Assembly: GCF_000381545.1 (NCBI RefSeq)
Contig: NZ_KB906675.1
Span: 62,001 to 126,000, forward strand
Origin: Rhodonellum psychrophilum GCM71 = DSM 17998
Lineage (GTDB): Bacteria; Bacteroidota; Bacteroidia; Cytophagales; Cyclobacteriaceae
Reading direction: 5' to 3'
DNA length: 64,000 nucleotides
Both the position numbers and the translations under genes were made by a program. The notes under the pieces were generated by a model. That model did no database searches, was not told the origin of the DNA, and saw only the letters and a program-made list of their open reading frames with translations. Positions 34,574-43,108 of the stretch are shown here, piece by piece. Within the stretch, counting starts at the first letter, position 1, and each line of letters begins with the position of its first letter.

Positions 34574-35611
34574 TTAGTCCTCTATTGGGAAAACAATCAC
34601 TTTAGCACCTTTCACGTGCTTATGTTTCAAATCCATGATAGCTTCATTGGCTTTTTCAAAAGGGTAAGTCTCCACCACAGGCTTGATGGGGATCGATGCC
34701 GCCAGAGCCAGAAAATTTTCAACGTCCGATCTTGTGATGTTTGCTACGGTTTTGATATTCTTCTCCATCCACAAGTGATCCTGGTAGCGGATCTGTAAGA
34801 GTGCCCGCTGGTCAGTCGACTCCTTCCTGATCGCATTGATGACCAGTCCTCCACCAGGTTTTAGGTGAAACAATGCCTGTACTATCGTATTCCAAACCGG
34901 AGTGGTATCGATGATTGCGTTGAGCTTATTTGGCGGAACTTCGGAATGGTCCCCAGCCCAATTTGCACCAAGTTGAAGTGCAAATTGTCGCTCATGGAGA
35001 TTCCTGGCAAAAACAAATATTTTGGATTCGGGATAGAGGTATCTTGCCATTTTCAAAACCAGATGCGCAGATGCACCAAAACCAGATAGCCCAAGTATCT
35101 GCCCATCCAAAAGTCCTGCAAGCATCAATGCCCTGTACCCAATCGCACCCGCACACAAAAGAGGGGCCGTTTCAAGGTCTGAAAAATCAGTTGGGATTTT
35201 GAAAGCATAAGAAGCATCAATCACCATATATTCCGCATATCCCCCATTGGCGTCCCTTCCTGTGGCCCTAAAATCAGGACAAAGATTTTCCAATCCCGAC
35301 AAGCAAAATTCACACTTCCCGCAAGCGGAAAATATCCATGCGACACCCACCCGATCTCCTTTTTGGAATCGAAAGGTCTCTACCCCACACGCTTCAACTG
35401 TTCCCACGACTTGATGACCCGGAACCACCGGGAAATAGGCAGGTGGTGTTCTTCCCTCAATTTCATCCAATTCCGTATGACAAACCCCACAGCAACGCAC
35501 TTTAATCAGTATCTGATTTTTCTTTGGAACAGGCAAAGGAATATCCACCAGATGCAAAGGCTTTGTTTCTAGTGCTAGATCCGAAATATTTTGGATAAGC
35601 CAGGCTTTCAT
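34574..35611 (-). CDS. Zinc-dependent alcohol dehydrogenase
   Basis: The 345-residue medium-chain dehydrogenase has catalytic-zinc ligands in CGVCHTELDEIEGR (Cys44) and PGHQVVGTVEACG, and the structural-zinc loop CGKCEFCLSGLENLC. The Rossmann domain is less glycine-canonical, with LGLSGFGASAHLVLKMARYL. The best family is the AdhA-like zinc alcohol dehydrogenases, with NAD(P) reduction of aldehydes as the likely activity. It is monocistronic, and upstream DNA holds only a weak promoter region. Confidence 0.9.
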   Translation of the reverse strand: MKAWLIQNISDLALETKPLHLVDIPLPVPKKNQILIKVRCCGVCHTELDEIEGRTPPAYFPVVPGHQVVGTVEACGVETFRFQKGDRVGVAWIFSACGKCEFCLSGLENLCPDFRATGRDANGGYAEYMVIDASYAFKIPTDFSDLETAPLLCAGAIGYRALMLAGLLDGQILGLSGFGASAHLVLKMARYLYPESKIFVFARNLHERQFALQLGANWAGDHSEVPPNKLNAIIDTTPVWNTIVQALFHLKPGGGLVINAIRKESTDQRALLQIRYQDHLWMEKNIKTVANITRSDVENFLALAASIPIKPVVETYPFEKANEAIMDLKHKHVKGAKVIVFPIED

Positions 35612-35843
35612 TTTTTTTTAAATCTTCAAAAGTAAGAAAAAAAATCACCTCCTCAACGGCGCCAAAAGGAATTAAAATATTGTTTTTCAATATTTTAAGG
35701 TAACGAAAATGACTGACTTATTCCTTTTTCCATTTAAGAATATTCAAACCTTTTTGGTTGATCTATTTCCTGGTGACGAAAACCTCCCGAGAGTTCCCGG
35801 GCTGCAGGAGATCATTTTCAAATACCAAGCATACAGAAATTAA

Positions 35844-36587
35844 ATGTTAACTTTACAATTCACCCACTGGAATCAGGACTTGAAAAGGATTTTGCTCGTA
35901 GAAGACGACCCTGCATTGAACAGGAATATCAAGGATGCTTTGATGGAGGAACAGATGAAGGTAGAAACGGTCTTTGACGGATTGTTGGCGTCCAAAATGC
36001 TCCGCAAATCGAATTATGACTGCGTCTTGTTAGACATCAATCTGCCTTACAAAAACGGATATGATTTGTGCCAGGAATTCAGAAAATACAACAAGGAAAC
36101 ACCAGTGTTGATGCTGACTGCCTTTGATGAAATCGAAGACAAGGTCTTGGGATACGAATCCGGTGCAGACGATTATCTGACAAAGCCATTTTTTATGAAG
36201 GAATTGGTCTTGAAAATCAATTCCCTGATCAAGAGAAGAAGCACGAATATAAATGCCGCTAAGGTCTCCCAAACCATCATCATGGGAGATTTGATAATCC
36301 AAACAGAAATCAAAAAAGTGACTCGTCAGGGGATTGAGATCCAACTCACGCCAAGAGAATACCAAATCCTTTTGCGGCTGGTGCTTTCCAGAGGGGAATT
36401 GGTGGCCAAAAAATCCCTGATCTCCGAGATTTGGGGAACCTCATTTGATGCCAACTCCAACACCATCGAGGTATACATCAACTTTTTGCGGAAGAAAGTT
36501 GACAAACCCTTTGGGCAAAACTCGATCAAAACCAAAATAGGCTTTGGTTACTTTTTTGAAGACAACACCGGAACCATAGCGGGATGA
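35844..36587 (+). CDS. OmpR/PhoB-type response regulator
   Basis: The 247-residue protein has a receiver domain (RILLVEDDPALN, phospho-acceptor Asp64 in VLLDINLPYKNG, the switch lysine in DDYLTKPFFMKEL) and a winged-helix output domain (about 145-240; QLTPREYQILLRLVLSRGELVAKK and NTIEVYINFLRKKVD). The first 12 residues before LKRILLVEDD are atypical, so a TTG at 35880 is an alternative start. The partner kinase begins at 36817 on the same strand, but a repeat of the dispersed family separates the two genes. Confidence 0.92.
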   Translation: MLTLQFTHWNQDLKRILLVEDDPALNRNIKDALMEEQMKVETVFDGLLASKMLRKSNYDCVLLDINLPYKNGYDLCQEFRKYNKETPVLMLTAFDEIEDKVLGYESGADDYLTKPFFMKELVLKINSLIKRRSTNINAAKVSQTIIMGDLIIQTEIKKVTRQGIEIQLTPREYQILLRLVLSRGELVAKKSLISEIWGTSFDANSNTIEVYINFLRKKVDKPFGQNSIKTKIGFGYFFEDNTGTIAG

Positions 36588-36649
36588 TTAAACCCGAATT
36601 CTAAGACATCGAAAAAGTAACGTAAAGCATCTAACTTGATTAAGTTAGA

Positions 36650-36816
36650 TGGAATATGCAATAGGTTTCCAAATGGGATTGAAACTGAAAGAAAATCAGA
36701 CTACTGGGAGAACAATTCCTGACACCAATAGGGTGAAGTCAAAAATAGTCAACACCTAATTGATTATCAGTAATTTAAAATATTAAATGGAGTTCGTAAT
36801 GCATAAAACGGGTTAA
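36650..36816 (-). repeat. Dispersed ~170-bp intergenic repeat, copy 8 (reverse orientation)
   Basis: Runs from GGAATATGCAATAGGTTTCC through GAAAATCAGACTACTGGG, CCTGACACCAATAGGGTG to GTAATGCATAAAACGGGTTAA and ends directly at the ATG of the histidine kinase (36817). An extra TTAAACCCGAATTC at 36588-36601 hints at part of another copy. It interrupts a two-component operon without breaking either gene. Confidence 0.85.
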
Positions 36817-38181
36817 ATGAACATCAGGAAAAAAATAATCTGGAATTTCTCCGTGGTGACCATTGTTTTGGTGGGAATCACCCTGGTTTTCATTTACATG
36901 CTCTTTTACGATTACCGGAAGGAAGAATTCCAACAGCAGCAGCAAGACAAAATCCTAACAACACTGAATTTTTTAAGAGAAATCAGGGAAATCGATGAAA
37001 AACTGATCGGTACGATGGACCGTGTTTCCATTGACGAATACTACAATGAAAAGATATTGATCTTTGACGCAAACCAGCGACTGATCTACTCTAGCATAGA
37101 GCGGTCACAAATCACCTTTACCCAAAATATTCTGAGTGAATTGTCTCAGGAAGTGGACAAAGTAGAGCTTAAAGAAGGGAAATTTGAAATCCTTGGAATT
37201 AAGATTGTAAGCAAAGGTTTGGTCTATTACGGCATCAGTAAGGCACATGATTTGGCTGGATTTCATTACTTGGATTACCTGCGGTTTATTTTTTCGTTCA
37301 CTTTCATCGTGATTTCGGTGATCATTATCCTGATGTCACATTTCCTCTCAAAAAGGATCACGGACCCTATCGTCTCCCTGACCAAACAAATCAAGGATTT
37401 TAATTTTGAAGTCAAATTCAATCCTATCGTGACCGCCGGAAGCAAGAATGAAGTGGCCATCATGGGACAGCGGTTCAATGAACTGATGCAACGCATGAAC
37501 GAGGCTTTTTCCTTTCAAAAAAATGCAGTCCAACATATTTCCCATGAATTGAAAACGCCCATTGCGGTGTTGGTTTCAAATTTCGAAAGGATCGAACAGG
37601 AATCCGATTTGGAGAAAATCAAATATCTCATAAAAAACCAAAAAGAGGATACCGAAAACCTCAGCAAAATCATCAATTCCCTGATGGAGATTTCCAAAAC
37701 GGAATCGGGAAGTATTCCAAAATTGACCAAAATAAGGGTGGACGAACTGATTTTTGACTTGGCTGAGGAGTTTGGTGTGCTTCACCCCGAATTCCATTTT
37801 TCCATTGAGTATGCCGAAACCATTGAAGACGAGCAAAAACTAACGGTCCCGGCAAATTTAAGGTTGTTGAAAGCGGCTTTGTCCAACTTGATGATCAATT
37901 GTATTCAATACAGCGATGATTACAAAGCTAAAATCAACATCATTCCCCGGGCAAAACTTTTGCAACTTGAATTCATCAATAAGGGCCCGGTAATCAATGA
38001 AGACGAAAAAAAGTATATCTATCAGCATTATTTCAGGGGGAAAAACAGCCAAGGAAAAAGAGGCTTTGGTTTGGGCTTGGTTTTTATCCGGAAAATATTG
38101 AGAATGCACCAAGGAGAAGTCGTCTACAGCAATGAAGATTTGATATCAAATAAATTCACGATCACCCTGCCTTTAAGTTAA
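36817..38181 (+). CDS. Membrane sensor histidine kinase (HAMP-HisKA-HATPase)
   Basis: The 454-residue protein has TM1 (about 9-31), a roughly 120-residue periplasmic domain, TM2 (about 150-172; FIFSFTFIVISVIIILMSHF), a HAMP linker (ITDPIVSLTKQIKDF), the phospho-acceptor His243 in HISHELKTPIAVL, and HATPase motifs NLMINCIQYSDD and RGFGLGLVFIRKI. It is the cognate kinase of the response regulator at 35844. The first codon is directly after a dispersed repeat, so no conventional leader exists apart from the repeat itself. The sensed signal is unknown. Confidence 0.93.
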   Translation: MNIRKKIIWNFSVVTIVLVGITLVFIYMLFYDYRKEEFQQQQQDKILTTLNFLREIREIDEKLIGTMDRVSIDEYYNEKILIFDANQRLIYSSIERSQITFTQNILSELSQEVDKVELKEGKFEILGIKIVSKGLVYYGISKAHDLAGFHYLDYLRFIFSFTFIVISVIIILMSHFLSKRITDPIVSLTKQIKDFNFEVKFNPIVTAGSKNEVAIMGQRFNELMQRMNEAFSFQKNAVQHISHELKTPIAVLVSNFERIEQESDLEKIKYLIKNQKEDTENLSKIINSLMEISKTESGSIPKLTKIRVDELIFDLAEEFGVLHPEFHFSIEYAETIEDEQKLTVPANLRLLKAALSNLMINCIQYSDDYKAKINIIPRAKLLQLEFINKGPVINEDEKKYIYQHYFRGKNSQGKRGFGLGLVFIRKILRMHQGEVVYSNEDLISNKFTITLPLS

Positions 38182-38253
38182 TCTTTATCCTTTTTAAGGC
38201 CATTTTAAGGTGCTCTTTCGGATCTTTGAAGATCAAATCAGCACCATAAATAA

Positions 38254-39828
38254 ATGAAATTCAATTCCCAGTATTTTAAAACAGACATTTTAGCAGGCCT
38301 AGTTGTATTTTTGATAGCCCTCCCCTTGTGTCTAGGTATTGCGCTTGCCAGTGGAGCCCCTCTTTTTTCGGGGATCATTTCGGGAGTCATCGGAGGTATA
38401 GTCGTAGGCTTTCTGAGCAATTCCAATTTAAGTGTTTCAGGTCCAGCAGCTGGCCTTACTGCAATCATCTTAGCGGCAATCATCGGCCTTGGGTCTTTTG
38501 AAGCACTCTTGGTATCCATAATCATTGCCGGCTTTATCCAGCTTGCCCTTGGATATGCCAAAGCTGGTACCATCTCCAATTATTTCCCCTCCAATGTAAT
38601 CGAAGGAATGTTGGCTGCCATTGGGATCATCATCATATTGACCCAACTTCCCCATGCGATCGGCTATGATGTCATCCACGAGAGAGAATTTTTCTTCATT
38701 GACAAAAACGGCTCCTCCAGTCATTTGATTTCCGATATTAAAGATGCAGTCAATTTTGCCCATATTGGGGCCATCATGGTCACGGTGGTTTCTATGGCGA
38801 TCCTGATCAGTTTCAACAAGATCGGTTTCCTTCAAAAATTAAAACTTCTTCCCGGTGCTTTGGTGGCCGTGGTGGTCGGAACTTTGATGAACGAATTTTT
38901 TATCAGAACGGGATCTCCTTTTGACATCAGTCAGGAGCATTTGGTCAATCTTCCGATCCCGGCTACTTTGGATGATTTCCTTGGACAATTTGCCACTCCG
39001 GACATTTCCGCAATCGGCAATCTTGATGTTTGGATCATTGGGATAACCATAGCCGTAGTGGCCAGTATAGAAACATTGCTTTGCATAGAAGCCGCCGATC
39101 AAATTGACCCCTTGAAACGATTTACCAACACGAATACCGAACTGAAAGCCCAGGGAATCGGAAACATCCTGAGCGGACTAATCGGAGGCCTACCCATGAC
39201 ATCTGTCATCGTAAGATCTTCTGCCAACGTTAAATCAGGAGGAAGAACAAAAGTGGCGGCCATCACCCATGGTGTTTTCCTGGCAGGTGCAGTATTGGCA
39301 ATCCCTTTTATCCTGAACAAGATTCCACTGGCCAGTCTTGCCGCTGTGCTGATCATGGTGGGTTATAAACTGGCCAGTCCAACCGTATTCAAACACATGT
39401 GGGACAATGGAAAATTTCAATTTATCCCCTTTTTGGTAACAGTTGTGGCGGTAGTAGCCACCGATTTATTGAAAGGTGTGGGAATCGGATTGGTAGTAAG
39501 TGTCTTTTTTATTTTGAAAGGCAATTTAAAATTGGCATATTTCTTCAAGAATGAAGATCATGTGGAAGGGCAAACTGTATATATTGAACTGGCACAAGAA
39601 GTCTCTTTTCTAAACAAAGCAGCGATAAAACAGACCATCATACATTTGCCAGAAAACAGTAAAATTGTTATTGACGCCTCCAAAACGGTTTATATCGACT
39701 TTGATGTTTTGCAGTTGATCAAGGATTTTATTGCCATAGGCGCAAAAGACAAAAACATTACGGTAACCCTCATTGGTTTTAGGGATGCTTATAAAATAGA
39801 AAATCAAACTCACGTACTATCAGTTTAA
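38254..39828 (+). CDS. SulP-family anion transporter (bicarbonate/sulfate) with STAS-like tail
   Basis: The 524-residue protein opens with LAGLVVFLIALPLCLGIALASGAPLFSGIISG and SGPAAGLTAIILAAI, the SulP signature region, and has about 12 membrane helices. The C-terminal domain (about 430-520) is STAS-like with KIVIDASKTVYIDFDVLQLIKDF. A beta-carbonic anhydrase gene overlaps its stop by one base (TAATG), strongly indicating co-translation and that bicarbonate is handled by the pair. Sulfate remains possible for the transporter alone. Confidence 0.9.
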   Translation: MKFNSQYFKTDILAGLVVFLIALPLCLGIALASGAPLFSGIISGVIGGIVVGFLSNSNLSVSGPAAGLTAIILAAIIGLGSFEALLVSIIIAGFIQLALGYAKAGTISNYFPSNVIEGMLAAIGIIIILTQLPHAIGYDVIHEREFFFIDKNGSSSHLISDIKDAVNFAHIGAIMVTVVSMAILISFNKIGFLQKLKLLPGALVAVVVGTLMNEFFIRTGSPFDISQEHLVNLPIPATLDDFLGQFATPDISAIGNLDVWIIGITIAVVASIETLLCIEAADQIDPLKRFTNTNTELKAQGIGNILSGLIGGLPMTSVIVRSSANVKSGGRTKVAAITHGVFLAGAVLAIPFILNKIPLASLAAVLIMVGYKLASPTVFKHMWDNGKFQFIPFLVTVVAVVATDLLKGVGIGLVVSVFFILKGNLKLAYFFKNEDHVEGQTVYIELAQEVSFLNKAAIKQTIIHLPENSKIVIDASKTVYIDFDVLQLIKDFIAIGAKDKNITVTLIGFRDAYKIENQTHVLSV

Positions 39829-40511
39829 TGATGAAAGCAATCGACAAAGAATACCAATCGAGTATAACTCCAGAGAGAGCCTTGGAAATTTTGAAGGAAG
39901 GAAATGAGCGATTTATGAACAACCTCAAAGCCAACCGAGATTTGCTTCAACAAGCCAATCAGACCAGAAACGGACAATGGCCCTTCGCCACCATCCTGAG
40001 CTGCATAGACAGCAGGACTTCAGCTGAGTTGATTTTTGACCAAGGTTTGGGAGATATTTTTTCCATCCGGATCGCCGGTAACATCGTCAATACCGACATT
40101 ATCGGGAGTATGGAATTTGCCTGTAAACTCGCCGGCTCCAAACTATTGGTGGTGTTGGGACATACCCGATGTGGAGCGGTAAAAGGGGCATGTGACCATG
40201 TGGAAATGGGAAACCTAACCGAATTACTTGCAAAGCTTCAAACAGCTGTATATCTGGAAAAAGAAACGCTTGACGAAAGCCAAAGGAATTCTTCCAATGC
40301 AGTTTTTGTAGAAAATGTGGCGACCATTAGCGTAAAGAGATCGGTTCAAGCCATCATCGAGAGAAGTTATATCCTCGAGCAAATGATCGAAAAGGGTAAA
40401 ATTGCCATCATTGGGGCCATGCATGACTTGGACACAGGAATGGTTGAATTTTATGAGGACACCTTGATCACACATTCAAACATTGAATCGACCCGTCGCC
40501 AAGACGATTAG
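39828..40511 (+). CDS. Beta-class carbonic anhydrase (first copy)
   Basis: The 227-residue protein has zinc-ligand motifs CIDSRTSAEL (Cys59, Asp61, Arg63) and VLGHTRCGAVKG (His and Cys), as in beta-carbonic anhydrases. The FSIRIAGNIVNTDIIGSMEFAC segment is typical. It interconverts CO2 and bicarbonate in the cytoplasm. It starts in the stop codon of the SulP gene, so the two work as a unit. A long hairpin at 40613 follows. It differs in sequence from the second anhydrase at 55797. Confidence 0.93.
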   Translation: MMKAIDKEYQSSITPERALEILKEGNERFMNNLKANRDLLQQANQTRNGQWPFATILSCIDSRTSAELIFDQGLGDIFSIRIAGNIVNTDIIGSMEFACKLAGSKLLVVLGHTRCGAVKGACDHVEMGNLTELLAKLQTAVYLEKETLDESQRNSSNAVFVENVATISVKRSVQAIIERSYILEQMIEKGKIAIIGAMHDLDTGMVEFYEDTLITHSNIESTRRQDD

Positions 40512-41079
40512 GCAAAAATTGATTGTTTGGGGAGGGAAACCTCTTTTTTAAAATTCTTTCGCGAGAATAGGGAAAACTCAAAAATCATATTGATGAGAAT
40601 TGGCTTTGATTCAGGCTCCAAGAAAATAATAGCATAAAGAATGCTATTATTTTCTTGGAGCCTTGTGTTTAGAATTGGTTTGAGATTTATCGGATTCGAT
40701 CATTGATTTTTTTAGAAAAATCGCATTTCAGAAGAGTATATTTTTTTGAATTTTTTTCACCATGGCAAGAGTCAATAGCAATTCGATCAATTCCGAGGAT
40801 CCAAAAACAAGGAACAATACCTTAAAAAAATTTCATTTTTTATAGCTTTTCAAATCTGTAAATTTGATTAAGCGTATTGTTTACCCTATCACTGTATAAT
40901 TTTAATGATTTAGGTCAATTGGGTCTTTGACTATCTCCCAAAACAGATAGTTACCATTGATCGACCCAAAGAAGCTTTTGCCTAAATACCGGCTTATTGA
41001 GTAAAGTGAAAATTCAATTCTTCAGCATCCGAAAAAAGGCGATTTTTCAAGGTCTCTGTTGTGATAAAATAACATTGCA
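40512..41079. other. Intergenic region with a strong hairpin
   Basis: About 570 AT-rich bases between the first carbonic-anhydrase gene and the FkbH-like pseudogene. It holds the hairpin at 40613-40663. No reading frame of interest was found, and the upstream region of the pseudogene has no obvious promoter. Confidence 0.5.
40613..40663 (+). terminator. Long perfect hairpin after the carbonic-anhydrase operon
   Basis: A 23-base arm (AGGCTCCAAGAAAATAATAG, ending GCAT at 40635) pairs perfectly with its complement at 40641-40663, with a 5-base AAAGA loop. It lies about 100 bases after the stop. There is no long T-tract, so it could act as terminator, processing site or bidirectional barrier. 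Confidence 0.6.
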
Positions 41080-42905
41080 ATGGAAAATTTGAAACTGGTG
41101 ATTGGGGAACTAGATGAAACCTTCTGGAAAGGTACGCTTTCAAAGGAAGGCGTAAGCCCTATTGAAAAAAAACACATCTGGTCAAAACCCTCACCGAAAG
41201 AGGGATTTTCAACAGCCTTGTTTCCAAAAACGATTATGAGCAAGCCAAAGAAAAACTGGCTGAATTTGGGATTTGGGATTATTTCATTTCCCCCGCTATC
41301 GAATGGCAACCAAAAGGAGTCCTTATCCAAAATGTAATCCATCAATGTCAGCTTCGGGATGTCAACGTTTTGTTTTTGGACGACAATCATCTGAATTTGG
41401 AAGAAGCATAATTCTACAATCCAAATCTTAACATCCACCTGCCCGACTTTACGGAACAAATCCTAGATCATCCTGCATTCAAAGGGAAAGATGATCAATC
41501 CGATTCAAGATTATAGCAGTACAAGTTGCTTGAAGAAAAAGCCATCGCCATGACCTCCTTCAATAGCAATATCGAATTCCTAAAAGCTTCCAACATAAGG
41601 ATTCATTTCATCACGGATTTGACAGACCAAAAAGAAAGGATTTTGAAATTATTGTAACGGACGAACCAACATAATTTTACCAAAATAAGATCTGGGTCAG
41701 CCGAAGTGGAAGCACTGATCAATGACGGTGATTATTCCTCAGCCGTCATCCAAGTAAAGGACAATTATGGGGATTATTGTGTAGTGGGTTTTTACAGTTT
41801 AGACCGTCAAACCCATCATCTTAAGCATTTCGTTTTTTCCTGCAGAATTCTAAACCTTGGTATCGCCCAGTATGTGTATTCAAAACTAAACTTCCCATCA
41901 CTGGACATCATTCCTGAGGTAGCCGAGACTTTGGATGGCTCTTTTCCAGACTGGATATCGGAAATCACGTCTGAGGAAGAACAGCAAGAACCTCCCGTTA
42001 GAAAAAATGGGGAATCAAAAATCAAAATCCTTTTCAGAGGAGGTTGCGAATTCACCCAAATGCTGTTTTATCTCAAAAATAATGGAATAGCGGTTGAGGA
42101 GGAGACGAATTATGTTTCCAAGGAAAATCTTGCCATTCATCAGGGGCATTCCCAAGTCCTGATAGATACATTGACTATCTCTCCCGAGGATAAAAGATAT
42201 CTGGAGGAAAGTGCACACATCCCATTTGTTGATGCCGATTTCTACAAAACCAAGGTGTTTGGCCTTGGTTATGACTGCTTGGTATACAGCCTACACATGG
42301 ACTTTACCCAAGAATTGTATGCACAAAAAAAGCAGAATTTGATATTGCCTTATGGGGGCTATCATTCCTACTGGACTGACATTAATTCGCATCCAGACAT
42401 CGTCAAAAAAGTCAATCCCCGAGGATTGAATTCCATCAATGAACAGAATTTAGGGGTTTTTGCCTCTGAATTTAAGCATTTGGGTCAAATCAGCCCGGAT
42501 CATTTTCTTGAAAATCTAAAACAGATAAGAAATAAAATACCATCGCATATCCCCATCGTCTTCATCAATGGCGCTGAAGTCCAGAATCCTAAATCTTTGG
42601 GAAAAAATGTGAAAATGCGGCACCAATTGATGAATGGTGTTTTGGACGGCTTTGTGGAAAAAACCGAAAACTGTCACCTTTTGGACCTGCGGAAAATAGT
42701 GACGCACGAATCCCAATTGACTTTAAATTCCAGGCACTTTCAAAGAGAAATTTACAGGATGATTTCCTTGGAGCTCCTCCAAATCTTAAATATTGCCTTG
42801 GATCGCAAAATTGAAAAGAAGTTAAGTCTGAAATCAAAACTGCTTTCCAAAGCACATGCTTTGGTGAACATGGCAAAAAAAGTAAAAAGAAAGATTCTCA
42901 AATAG
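41080..42905 (+). pseudogene. FkbH-like HAD/acyl-transferase-related protein, broken
   Basis: The sequence starts ENLKLVIGELDETFWKGTLSKEG, the HAD-IIIC FkbH opening, but the catalytic WDLD has become GELD. Near 41170 a frameshift occurs in a poly-A run; reading on in the new frame gives GIWDYFI, FLDDNHLNLEEA, then stops TAA (41409-41411), TAG (41514-41516) and TAA (41655-41657), with LLxRTNQHNFTKI after the last matching the FkbH LINKTNQFN motif. From 41706 a long open frame (about 400 residues) continues to 42905 and includes a C-terminal SGNH-like part (KILFRGGCEFTQMLFYLK). Flanking residues between stops are family-like, so this is recent decay or an error-rich region. FkbH-type enzymes load glycerate-derived units. 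Confidence 0.75.
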
Positions 42906-43108
42906 CCCAGAATATCCATTAATTCAAATTTCATGTAGTTAAAATTCCGGAATACTTAAGGTTGAATACCATTGGTTTTTTTCCATTGATTTTTCATGGG
43001 TTGCAGCACCTGCCGGAGGTAACCTGGCTCCCTCTTAAATTTGCGATTTTTACACCAATGGTTCCCCAATATTCTATGATTGTTTTAGTTTCGAAGTCTG
43101 AAATTGAC

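Noticed and set aside
41409-41657. Stop-codon recoding or readthrough (TAA/TAG as sense)
   Set aside because: TAA and TAG both end many normal genes in this window, including 42905 and 17691, so genetic-code change is excluded and programmed readthrough of three stops is implausible.
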